DNA of 31,388 nucleotides from Bacteroidota bacterium (GTDB lineage Bacteria; Bacteroidota; Bacteroidia; Bacteroidales; GCA-2748055), in contig JAAEOI010000037.1 in NCBI GenBank assembly GCA_024244665.1, forward strand, positions 1 to 31,388, given 5' to 3'. Of the stretch, positions 1-7,386 are shown piece by piece. The translations under genes and the position numbers were made by a program. The stretch's first letter is position 1. Every line of letters starts with the position of its first letter. Under the pieces are notes generated by a model, which saw only the letters and a program-made list of their open reading frames with translations, was not told the origin of the DNA and searched no databases.

Positions 1-3000
1 CTGTTGTAATCAATACCCAGCCTGCTACCCCGGCTGCCCCGGGGGTGGGGACGATCACCCAGCCTACCTGCAGCGAGGCAACAGGGAGTGTGGTGCTGAA
101 CGGACTCCCGACGGGAGACTGGACCCTGACCAGGAGTCCGGGTGATATAACATCAACGGGAACAGGCATAAGCACAACTATTTCAGGTCTTGGAGAAGGA
201 AGCTATTCTTATACTGTAAGAAATGAGGAGGGATGTACCTCCGATGTTTCGGAGGACATTATTATTAGTCCTCAGCCTGTGACTCCGTCGGAACCATTGT
301 TGGGAGCAGTTACCCATCCTACCTGTGAGAATTTAAGGGGCAGCGTGGTGCTGAACGGACTACCTGGATCAGGATCATGGATCGTGACCGTAAGCCCCGG
401 GGGAACAACTGTAACAGGAAGCGGTACAGGTACAACGGTAACCGGACTGCTTGCAGGGACATTTAATTTCACTGTGACCAATGATGAGGGGTGTACATCA
501 TCAGCCTCTGCATCGGTTGTGATCAATGATCAACCGGAGACTCCGGATCCTCCTCTTGTTGGAACCATTGTTCATCCTAGCTGCAGTGTTGCGACAGGCA
601 GCGTGGAGTTGAACGGCCTTCCTTCTGCAGGCAGCTGGATATTAACCAGGGTTCAGGATGGAAGCACGACAAGCGGTTCCGGAGTGAGTCTATACATTCC
701 CGGGCTTAATCCTGATGCATATGCATATACAGTGACCAATTCAGTAGGATGCCCATCACTAGCCTCGGAAGCTATTGTTATAAATCTCCAGCCTGAAACT
801 CCTGATGCACCTGATGTCGGGACGATATCGCAACCCACCTGTTGGGAACGGACCGGTAGTGTTGTATTGAGTGGCTTGCCTGCATCCGGTACCTGGACCC
901 TTACCAGGAATCCGGGTGGGATCACAAGCACAGGAAGCGGTACCGTAACAAGCATTTCAGGCATCGATCCCGGAAGATATACCTATAGAGTGAGAAACGC
1001 AGACGGATGCATGTCCCCTGCGTCCAATGAGTTTGTTGTTAATGATCAGCCTGATACTCCCGGAAACTCAATTACCTTGCCCGGGGCATTTACAGGCTGT
1101 GATGGAGAGAGCTTTCTCCTGGATCCCGGGGCGGGATTTGAAACTTATACCTGGAGTACCGGAGAAACAAGCCGGACCATTAATGTTACTACCAGCGGAA
1201 CCTATGCTGTTACAGTTACTGAGGGCGATTGCAGTACCAGTGCTAATGCAGTGGTAACAATTAACAGCATACCCTATTTGAACCTGGGTCCTTCAATATC
1301 TGCCTGCGATGGAGAATCGGTACTACTTGATGCAGGTGGTGGTTTTGATTCCTACCAGTGGACCACGGGAGCAAATTCCAGGACCATTGTGGTTTCGCAG
1401 GATGGTAATTACGGGGTGACTGTAATCCGGAATAATTGCAGCAATACGGATAATGTAAATGTCAATTTCAATAGTCTGCCGGTAATACCACTGGATGCAT
1501 CCTATTACAGTACTACTTGTGTGACACTGGACGCAGGAAATCCCGGATCGGAGTACAGCTGGAGTACCACTGAGACAACCCGGTCCATCTTTGCCTGTTC
1601 ATCGGCGACTTATTCAGTAACAGTTACCACATCCGACAATTGTTCTGCTTCGGCTCAGACAATTGTTACCATAGGAGATAAGCCGGTTGTAAATTTACCC
1701 TCATCATTGTCAGGCTGTGATGGAGAAAGCATTCAACTGGATGCCGGGTCCGGATTTGAAAGCTATCTCTGGAACACGGGCCAGACCTCTCAGACCATTT
1801 CTGTTACTGCCTCGGAAACCTATTCAGTGACTGTTGCGGACGAACATGGTGAAGAGGCAAGCGATAACGTAGTCGTAACTTTCCATAATCTGCCTGAAAT
1901 CTACCTTGGAGCAGACAGGTCAATTTGCCAGGGTGAGTCAGTACAACTGGATGCCGGTGACGGATTCAGCAGCTACTCCTGGAGCACTGGAGAGGTTACG
2001 AGAAGTATCTCGGTTACAACTGCCGGGACCTTTGGCGTTACAGTGAGCGACGGACTATGCTCAGGCAGTGATCAGGTAAGCGTTCAGGTAAGAAGCCTGC
2101 CGATTGTATCCCTCGGTCCGGATATAGCTGTTTGTGATGGTGAAAGTGTAACACTTAATGCCGGACCAGGTTTTGATGTATATGATTGGAATACGGAAGA
2201 ATCAAGCGCCTCTATCTCTGTATCATCACCCGGTTCCTACAGTGTCTGGGTTACAGATAATGGCTGCCTGGCAAATGATATAATCGAAGTAGCATTCATT
2301 GATCTTCCGGAAGTCGAGATTGGCTCCGAGATCTCTGCATGTGAAGGTGAAAGTGTGATGCTGAATGCTGGTGCAGGATTCGAAGCATATGCCTGGAGTA
2401 CCGGTGAAAGTACACAGTCGGTTTTGGTGACATCGTCTGCTACCTATGCAATCACAGTATCTAACGGAATTTGCTATGGTTCTGATGATGTGCATGTCAC
2501 TTTCGATGACATGCTGCAACTGGAGCTTGGCTTGACCGTTACTGCCTGTGCGGGCAGAGATGCCATCCTTGATGCCGGACCGGGTTTTGAAAGTTATCTC
2601 TGGAGTACCGGGGCCACAACTCAGACCATCTCTGTTACAAGCCCTGGGAAATATGCAGTTTTGGTATCGGATGGTAATTGCCAGGCAGCGGATGATGTAC
2701 CGGTTGCTTTTGTTGATATGCCTGAACTCGAGCTGGGATTGCCGGTTTCGGCCTGTGAAGGAGAGTCTGTTAGCCTGGATGCCGGCCCGGAGTTTGATGT
2801 TTACGTATGGAGTACAGGTGAACGCTCGCAGGCTGTAACGGTAACAGCTTCCGGCAAATACATGGTTTCAGTCGGCCATGTGTGCGGATCAACAACGGAT
2901 GATATTGAAGTCACGTTCAATGACCTGCCGCTAGTTGATTTAGGCAAAGACGTTACGATCACCACCGTTGAAGAGCTGACCCTCGATGCGGGGGATGGAT

Positions 3001-3425
3001 TCAGTGAATACCTGTGGAGCACAGGAGAAACAGGGAAAGAGATTCAGCTTTCGGATTTGTCACCCGGATTGTATGAGTATTCGGTTGTTGTAAGTGACAA
3101 TAATAATTGCTCGAATACGGATACCATCATCGTAACTGTTAAGTTGGAGATCGGGATCGAAAATGCAGTTCTGGACCGAAGCCTGAGAATCTACCCTAAC
3201 CCTGCAGGAAACAGGTTCTTCGTTGAAACGGATGGCAGTATCAATTCAGATATTCTTATCTCAATTTATGATGGAACCGGTAAGCTCCTCCTCCTCGAGA
3301 AATGGGAAAAGCTGTCACAGAGTCAACCCAGGGAGGTTGATGTTTCTGATTTCTTCGGCGGAATCTATGTGGTCCGATTTAGTTCTGACGAAGATGCTGC
3401 CATCAGGAAGCTTATCCTTAAATAG
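1..3425 (+). CDS. Giant repeat-containing secreted surface protein with T9SS C-terminal sorting domain (5' partial)
   Basis: The frame is open from base 3 to the stop, so this is only the C-terminal ~1,140 residues of a larger protein; the GTG at base 45 is internal because the repeat pattern continues upstream of it. Two repeat families follow each other. Four ~83-residue units carry GTI-x-x-PTC, TGSVVLNGLP and VINDQPETP motifs. Ten ~70-residue units carry CDGES, LDAG-x-GF, W-S-TGE and a second Cys near the end. The last ~80 residues (about 3186-3422) begin IYPNPAGNRF, hold an IYDGTGK turn, and end GGIYVVRF-...-RKLILK, the classic type A sorting domain. Known of the family: such proteins cross the outer membrane by T9SS and are usually anchored to surface glycolipid or released. 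The two cysteines per unit could form disulfides (inference). No enzymatic domain is visible in this part; an adhesin or matrix role is a guess. Confidence 0.9.
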   Translation, partial: VVINTQPATPAAPGVGTITQPTCSEATGSVVLNGLPTGDWTLTRSPGDITSTGTGISTTISGLGEGSYSYTVRNEEGCTSDVSEDIIISPQPVTPSEPLLGAVTHPTCENLRGSVVLNGLPGSGSWIVTVSPGGTTVTGSGTGTTVTGLLAGTFNFTVTNDEGCTSSASASVVINDQPETPDPPLVGTIVHPSCSVATGSVELNGLPSAGSWILTRVQDGSTTSGSGVSLYIPGLNPDAYAYTVTNSVGCPSLASEAIVINLQPETPDAPDVGTISQPTCWERTGSVVLSGLPASGTWTLTRNPGGITSTGSGTVTSISGIDPGRYTYRVRNADGCMSPASNEFVVNDQPDTPGNSITLPGAFTGCDGESFLLDPGAGFETYTWSTGETSRTINVTTSGTYAVTVTEGDCSTSANAVVTINSIPYLNLGPSISACDGESVLLDAGGGFDSYQWTTGANSRTIVVSQDGNYGVTVIRNNCSNTDNVNVNFNSLPVIPLDASYYSTTCVTLDAGNPGSEYSWSTTETTRSIFACSSATYSVTVTTSDNCSASAQTIVTIGDKPVVNLPSSLSGCDGESIQLDAGSGFESYLWNTGQTSQTISVTASETYSVTVADEHGEEASDNVVVTFHNLPEIYLGADRSICQGESVQLDAGDGFSSYSWSTGEVTRSISVTTAGTFGVTVSDGLCSGSDQVSVQVRSLPIVSLGPDIAVCDGESVTLNAGPGFDVYDWNTEESSASISVSSPGSYSVWVTDNGCLANDIIEVAFIDLPEVEIGSEISACEGESVMLNAGAGFEAYAWSTGESTQSVLVTSSATYAITVSNGICYGSDDVHVTFDDMLQLELGLTVTACAGRDAILDAGPGFESYLWSTGATTQTISVTSPGKYAVLVSDGNCQAADDVPVAFVDMPELELGLPVSACEGESVSLDAGPEFDVYVWSTGERSQAVTVTASGKYMVSVGHVCGSTTDDIEVTFNDLPLVDLGKDVTITTVEELTLDAGDGFSEYLWSTGETGKEIQLSDLSPGLYEYSVVVSDNNNCSNTDTIIVTVKLEIGIENAVLDRSLRIYPNPAGNRFFVETDGSINSDILISIYDGTGKLLLLEKWEKLSQSQPREVDVSDFFGGIYVVRFSSDEDAAIRKLILK
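3..1060 (+). repeat. Intragenic repeat family A (4 units of ~83 codons)
   Basis: Four units of roughly 250 bp lie in tandem within the first gene. Each begins with a GTI/GAV-x-x-P-(T/S)-C segment, continues with TGSVVLNGLP-like and W-x-LTR segments, then a Gly/Thr-rich stretch, a Y-x-V-x-N-x-x-GC segment and ends VIN-x-QP-x-TP. The first visible unit is preceded by the end of another (NTQPATPAAP), so the array extends beyond the window edge. Units differ at many positions, so the array is old rather than freshly amplified. Confidence 0.85.
1076..3150 (+). repeat. Intragenic repeat family B (10 units of ~70 codons)
   Basis: Ten units of about 207 bp follow family A. The consensus carries C-(D/E)-GES, LDAG-x-GF, Y-x-W-S-TGE, a Y-x-V-x-V strand, a second Cys, and a linker ending in LP-x-x-x-LG. 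Unit 3 is shortened at its start (TTCVTLDAG). Unit 10 has lost the first Cys (ITTVEELTLDAG) and runs into the T9SS domain. The pattern suggests Ig-like beta-sandwich domains, each with one possible disulfide (inference). Confidence 0.85.
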
Positions 3426-3430
3426 GAAGC

Positions 3431-4336
3431 TTATTCAAAAATAGAAAGCCCCTGGATGTGGGTGTCGGTGAGGCAGTAGATATTGTCATGGGCCGGCAGC
3501 TCCTCCAGGTTTTTGACCTCCACGAGTTTCGATACGCGGTTCTTCTCTTTTTTACCCCTGAAGATCCTGTATGGACCCAAACCCATCAGGAAATCATATA
3601 AAGGTTCGCTGCCCCTACCGAAGGTGTTATCCCTGGTCCGGGAACACTCCACCATCAGCATGGGTGGATTTCGGGAATTTAGTAAATCAAGGGCTCCTTC
3701 CAGGGCTTCCAGTTCAAAGCCTTCAATGTCCAGTTTGATCAGGCTGGGGAGCTTGTCGGTCTCTTTCCGGAAGAAATCCGACAGGGTAGTCACCTCAATT
3801 TCATGGCTCTCTGCCTCCTCTCCGGGCTTGATCAGCGAAGCGCTTCCCCGGTTGGAATCCCATCGGTCGTAGATGAGTGCCATACCCGGATTTTTACCCA
3901 TGGCATACCTGAAGCTTTCGATATTGCTGATGTGGTTGAGCCTGATGTTCTCCTCCAGAATTGTGGCGGTTTCAGGATTGGGTTCAAAGGCCAGGACCTT
4001 TCCTTCAGGTCCTACCACTGTTGAAGCGAAGATGGACATCAGCCCGATATTGGCTCCCACATCCACAAAACAGTCCCCCGGACGCAGCAGTTGCTTCATT
4101 GTTGCAAGGGCCCCCTTTTCGTAGGTACCGGTGTAGTAGATACTGCGTTCAACCCCTTTGTCCTTTACCGGGTCGATATGCAGCCAGAATCCGTAGCGGG
4201 TGAGCATGGTGAGGGCCCCCTCTGGCGCCGGGATCAACATGCGGGGCAGGTGGTATGCAATTTTCCTGATGCCCCGGACATCGATCTCAAGGAGAGATGA
4301 GATCAGTGCATGTCGGATGGGAAATTTCCGTTTCAT
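3431..4336 (-). CDS. FkbM family SAM-dependent methyltransferase
   Basis: A 301-residue protein with the S-adenosylmethionine-binding motif VDVGANIG at residues 91-98, a following AFEPNP acidic-loop motif near residue 120, and LIKLDIEGFELEAL around residue 205, all hallmarks of the FkbM methyltransferase family. Members O-methylate sugars, polyketides or other small acceptors; the acceptor here is unknown. The frame stays open upstream to 4393, but the ATG at 4336 is chosen because it overlaps the stop of the upstream gene as ATGA, typical of translational coupling, and because the residues before it look unlike the family. It is the second gene of a two-gene unit with the acyltransferase. 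Its stop lies only 6 bases from the stop of the convergent giant surface protein. Confidence 0.87.
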   Translation of the reverse strand: MKRKFPIRHALISSLLEIDVRGIRKIAYHLPRMLIPAPEGALTMLTRYGFWLHIDPVKDKGVERSIYYTGTYEKGALATMKQLLRPGDCFVDVGANIGLMSIFASTVVGPEGKVLAFEPNPETATILEENIRLNHISNIESFRYAMGKNPGMALIYDRWDSNRGSASLIKPGEEAESHEIEVTTLSDFFRKETDKLPSLIKLDIEGFELEALEGALDLLNSRNPPMLMVECSRTRDNTFGRGSEPLYDFLMGLGPYRIFRGKKEKNRVSKLVEVKNLEELPAHDNIYCLTDTHIQGLSIFE

Positions 4337-5226
4337 ATCGTGGACATTACTTTCCTGTGGCCCTGGAAAATGCGAATAATTGCCTTTTCCCATTCCCGTT
4401 TCAGGCTTTTACGCTTCAGGATCTTTATCATGAAGAAGACCATCAGCCTGATGACCAGGAGCAATAGGGGATGCACTACATATCCTTTAGTGGCAGCGTA
4501 TTTCTGGAAGAGCATTTTTTGCTTGAACCTTGTCAGAGGTGTTAGTTTGGAGAATTTGTGTTCGCCATAGGAAAGAGTTATAGTCCCGTGTTTGCTGATC
4601 AGGTCATTCACCAGGTTAAATAGAAGTCCGTTCATGGGACTTGTGCCTGATGAGTAATCGCGATCGATAAATGCCTCAAGTAGATTGAATTGGCCTTCCA
4701 GTTCATAGGCCACAAGATAGCCAATCATCCGCTCTTCAAGGAATGCTCCCAGAATATTGAAACCCTCATGTGAGTGGATTGAATTGATGTACCCGGTCCA
4801 TTGATGTTCATCGGTCAGGCTCTCATCAGTCCACGATTGCAGCTTGCAGATCTGACGGTTAATTGCCAGTCCGTCATTCAACAGGTCATCCAGGCCCGGT
4901 TTCCGGAAACTGCATGATTTAAGGCTTTTTCTGATCTTGTTTCTTACTTTTCCATCAAACTGGTCAAGGTTGTAACTGCCTTCGGTAAGTACATATTCAT
5001 ACTTGTCTTTTTTTGGCAGGTTGAGAACGACCTGTGTGAGCAGGAAATTCCGTCTCAGGGCCCTGACAAGTTTCCTGTCAATAATTACTTTCTGATTCAG
5101 TGGAAAAGAATAATAGACAGGAAAGGGGGAGCCTTTGTCCCGCCGACGCTGGAAATAGTTTTTCCCGACTTTCTTCAAGCTTATGCCCCACACACGGTTC
5201 AGGCTGACAAACTCCTCAATTTTCAT
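4333..5226 (-). CDS. FemAB/GNAT-like acyltransferase (putative)
   Basis: A 297-residue protein without a signal peptide. Its middle part, with a basic helix (RNKIRKSLKS), a strand-turn segment LGAFLEERMIGYLVAYEL and a later SPMNGLLFNLVNDLI helix, resembles the acyl-CoA N-acyltransferase fold seen in FemAB-like and acetyltransferase proteins that modify peptidoglycan, lipids or glycans. The assignment is by fold-like pattern, not by a diagnostic motif. Near the C-terminus there is a hydrophobic stretch (HPLLLLVIRLMVFFMI) followed by many Lys/Arg residues, suggesting membrane attachment. It is the first gene of a minus-strand pair and overlaps the FkbM methyltransferase by ATGA, so the two products probably act on the same molecule. 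It is divergent from glutamate dehydrogenase across a 140-bp gap in which I see no clear promoter. Confidence 0.55.
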   Translation of the reverse strand: MKIEEFVSLNRVWGISLKKVGKNYFQRRRDKGSPFPVYYSFPLNQKVIIDRKLVRALRRNFLLTQVVLNLPKKDKYEYVLTEGSYNLDQFDGKVRNKIRKSLKSCSFRKPGLDDLLNDGLAINRQICKLQSWTDESLTDEHQWTGYINSIHSHEGFNILGAFLEERMIGYLVAYELEGQFNLLEAFIDRDYSSGTSPMNGLLFNLVNDLISKHGTITLSYGEHKFSKLTPLTRFKQKMLFQKYAATKGYVVHPLLLLVIRLMVFFMIKILKRKSLKREWEKAIIRIFQGHRKVMSTI

Positions 5227-5366
5227 TACCTAGTGCTATTTTGGGCATATACGAATCCGCGGGGAAAAGGTTGTGATATGTTTTGAAACCCTGCTCTTAA
5301 TCATGCTTTAGGGCTTGTATAATCTCTGCAGAAAGAGCAATTTTACCTGACAAAAAAACATCAGTT

Positions 5367-6704
5367 ATGAATGTAGATACCATCATGAATGACCTGGTCA
5401 AGAAGCACCCGGGTGAAGTGGAGTACCACCAGGCCGTTCGCGAGGTCCTTGAGTCAATCGAGGAGGTGTACAATGAGAATCCGCATTTCAGGTCAGCCAA
5501 TATCGTTGACCGCATCATTGAACCCGACCGGATTTTAACCTTCAAGGTGCCCTGGGCCGACGACCAGGGATCAGTTCATGTGAACCTGGGATACCGGATT
5601 CAGTTTAACAATGCCATCGGGCCCTATAAAGGGGGACTGAGGTTCCACCCCAGCGTGAACCTGAGTATACTCAAATTCCTGGGATTCGAACAGATCTTTA
5701 AAAACAGCCTTACCTCCCTCCCAATGGGTGGGGCCAAGGGTGGTTCTGATTTTGATCCCAAGGGAAAATCCAACGCGGAGATCATGCGTTTCTGCCAGGC
5801 CTTTATGATGGAGCTCTGGAACAACATTGGTCCCGATACAGATGTACCTGCCGGTGATATAGGAGTAGGCGGCCGTGAGATCGGATACCTCTACGGAATG
5901 TACCGAAAGCTGGCCCGTGAGAATACAGGTGTTCTGACCGTCAAGGGCATTAACTGGGGCGGATCATTGATCAGGCCCGAAGCCACAGGTTTTGGCTGTG
6001 TCTATTTCGCCAAGGAGATGCTGGCAACCAAAGGTGAGACCCTTGAAGGCAAGCGTGTGGCGGTTTCAGGCTTCGGGAACGTAGCCTGGGGAGCAGCACT
6101 GAAGGTTACCGAACTGGGCGGTAAGGTGGTTACGCTTTCCGGCCCCGACGGTTATATCTACGATAAGGAGGGCATCTCGGGTGAGAAGATCGGGTACATG
6201 CTTGAGCTGCGTGCATCCAACGAGGATATCGTTGCACCCTATGCCCTGGAGTTTGACAGTGCCGAGTTTGTACAGGGGAAAAGGCCCTGGGAGGTTGAGG
6301 TTGATATTGCACTTCCCTGTGCCACCCAGAACGAACTGGACGGCGATGATGCCGACAAACTGATTGCCAATGGATGCATCTGTGTCTGCGAGGGTGCCAA
6401 CATGCCCTGCACTCCGGATGCCATTGAGAAGTTCCAGGACAAACAGATCCTCTATGCCCCGGGTAAGGCGGCCAATGCCGGCGGTGTGGCCACGAGCGGA
6501 TTGGAGATGGCACAGAATTCCATGAAGATCAACTGGAGCCGGGGTGAGGTGGACGACCGCCTGCACCACATCATGACCAGCATCCACGAGAATTGTGTGA
6601 AGCACGGTACTGGTTCGGACGGGTATGTGGATTACGTGAAGGGTGCCAACATTGCCGGCTTTCTGAAGGTAGCCGATGCCATGGTGGACCAGGGAATAAT
6701 ATAG
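5367..6704 (+). CDS. gdhA: Glutamate dehydrogenase, probably NADP-linked
   Basis: A 445-residue enzyme of the hexameric small-subunit type, which interconverts 2-oxoglutarate plus ammonia and glutamate. The substrate-domain signature PMGGAKGG holds the catalytic lysine at residue 124, the substrate-binding YKGGLRFHP segment lies about 30 residues before it, and the dinucleotide fold reads VAVSGFGNVAWGAA. Length and motifs match bacterial GdhA. The residues after the second strand of the nucleotide fold (TLSGPDG) lack an acidic NAD-type residue, which favours NADP; this is an inference. The ATG at 5367 gives a normal family N-terminus. The gene stands alone: it is divergent from the acyltransferase and is followed directly after its TAG stop by a heptamer repeat tract and then a strong terminator. 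Confidence 0.95.
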   Translation: MNVDTIMNDLVKKHPGEVEYHQAVREVLESIEEVYNENPHFRSANIVDRIIEPDRILTFKVPWADDQGSVHVNLGYRIQFNNAIGPYKGGLRFHPSVNLSILKFLGFEQIFKNSLTSLPMGGAKGGSDFDPKGKSNAEIMRFCQAFMMELWNNIGPDTDVPAGDIGVGGREIGYLYGMYRKLARENTGVLTVKGINWGGSLIRPEATGFGCVYFAKEMLATKGETLEGKRVAVSGFGNVAWGAALKVTELGGKVVTLSGPDGYIYDKEGISGEKIGYMLELRASNEDIVAPYALEFDSAEFVQGKRPWEVEVDIALPCATQNELDGDDADKLIANGCICVCEGANMPCTPDAIEKFQDKQILYAPGKAANAGGVATSGLEMAQNSMKINWSRGEVDDRLHHIMTSIHENCVKHGTGSDGYVDYVKGANIAGFLKVADAMVDQGII

Positions 6705-6774
6705 TTCTCAGTACTCAGTACTCAGTAGACAGTACTCAGAACTCAGTACTCAGTGCTCAGTGCTCAGTTCACAG
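6705..6774 (+). repeat. TACTCAG heptamer tandem repeat, tract 1 (10 units)
   Basis: Ten consecutive 7-bp units start at the base after the gdhA stop codon. Four are exactly TACTCAG; the others are variants such as TGCTCAG (twice), TTCTCAG, AACTCAG, TAGACAG and TTCACAG. A second tract of the same unit lies at 22114-22197 on the other strand. Both read TACTCAG in the direction of the gene they follow. Confidence 0.95.
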
Positions 6775-6801
6775 TGGGAGTTTATATGGTTTGTTATTAT
6801 G

Positions 6802-6832
6802 AAAAGTGGGGCCATGGCGGCCCCGCTTTTTT
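6802..6832 (+). terminator. Rho-independent terminator of gdhA
   Basis: A 12-bp stem (6802-6813 with 6819-6830; one G-T wobble) has a 5-base loop ATGGC. The GC-rich core is GGGGCC/GGCCCC, and the downstream arm ends in a run of six T. It lies about 100 bp after the gdhA stop, beyond the heptamer tract, so the tract is transcribed as part of the gdhA 3' end. Confidence 0.88.
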
Positions 6833-7065
6833 CTTTGTGCTTTCATCCAGGAAATAGGACTGTTCATCCTTAATTGAAGTGATTTGCCGGATTGGACGAA
6901 AGCCTGATTGTAAGGGATGTCGGTTTTTATGTCTGTTTTTGCTCCGGTTGACAAATAATACCTTGGCCTTGATCAAATGTGTATTTTATGTAATGGAAGT
7001 ATCCCTATCTTGAATAATGAAACCAGCTGCAAGGGTGAAAGGCAGAAAGTGCTCACAAACAGCTT
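6833..7065. other. Intergenic stretch without recognisable gene
   Basis: About 230 bp between the gdhA terminator and the promoter of the carrier-protein operon. I find no convincing reading frame, RNA gene or long inverted repeat. It contains a TTGACA-like hexamer near 6949 without a matching Bacteroidota -7 box, so I do not call a promoter there. Confidence 0.6.
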
Positions 7066-7096
7066 GTTGCACATTTGAAAAGATTCATTAATTTTG
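7066..7096 (+). promoter_or_regulatory. Bacteroidota-type promoter for the ACP/amidotransferase operon
   Basis: A perfect -7 box TAATTTTG (TAnnTTTG consensus) at 7089-7096 is preceded, after 19 bases, by TTG at 7067-7069, matching the spacing of the -33 element. Transcription would begin near 7101, about a dozen bases before the ATG at 7113 (inference). Confidence 0.7.
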
Positions 7097-7112
7097 CAAT
7101 ACACAATCGATT

Positions 7113-7376
7113 ATGGAGAACACACAACAGATTCACGAGGTACTTTTTAACTATGTAAAGGAGAATACCTATAAGGATACTTCAAACCTGGCTACGGACA
7201 GCATGCTCTTTGTTGAGGGTATTCTGGATTCAATGGGATTTGCTCTTTTGCTCGATTTCCTTGAAGAGACCTTTAAATTTTCACCGGCCGACAGCGACCT
7301 GATTGAGACCAATTTTGAGTCCATCGATGCCATTACGGATTTTGTACTGAGAAAGCAGACTGCAGCGGCAGCATAA
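7113..7376 (+). CDS. Acyl carrier protein (phosphopantetheine-binding), operon-specific
   Basis: An 87-residue acidic helical protein with the carrier-protein signature GILDSMGF; Ser40 in D-S-M is the expected 4'-phosphopantetheine attachment site. It differs from housekeeping AcpP, which usually has the DSLD/E motif, and it is not beside fatty-acid synthesis genes. It is instead the first gene of a tight operon with an amidotransferase (10-bp gap), an NAD-synthetase-like enzyme and an acyl-AMP ligase. It therefore probably carries an acyl or aminoacyl substrate activated by the ligase (inference). The Ala-rich tail is likely disordered. Confidence 0.88.
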   Translation: MENTQQIHEVLFNYVKENTYKDTSNLATDSMLFVEGILDSMGFALLLDFLEETFKFSPADSDLIETNFESIDAITDFVLRKQTAAAA

Positions 7377-7386
7377 TCCTGGTACT

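Noticed and set aside
5227..5366. Promoter for gdhA or the divergent acyltransferase
   Set aside because: Only near-matches to the -7 box (for example TATGTTTT) without a proper -33 partner were found, so no call was made.
6066..6605. 179-codon minus-strand reading frame inside gdhA
   Set aside because: It is antisense to the conserved nucleotide-binding half of glutamate dehydrogenase and has no recognisable motif.
6945..6975. Sigma-70-like promoter around a TTGACA hexamer
   Set aside because: There is no matching -10 or TAnnTTTG box at a suitable distance; the site at 7066-7096 is far better.
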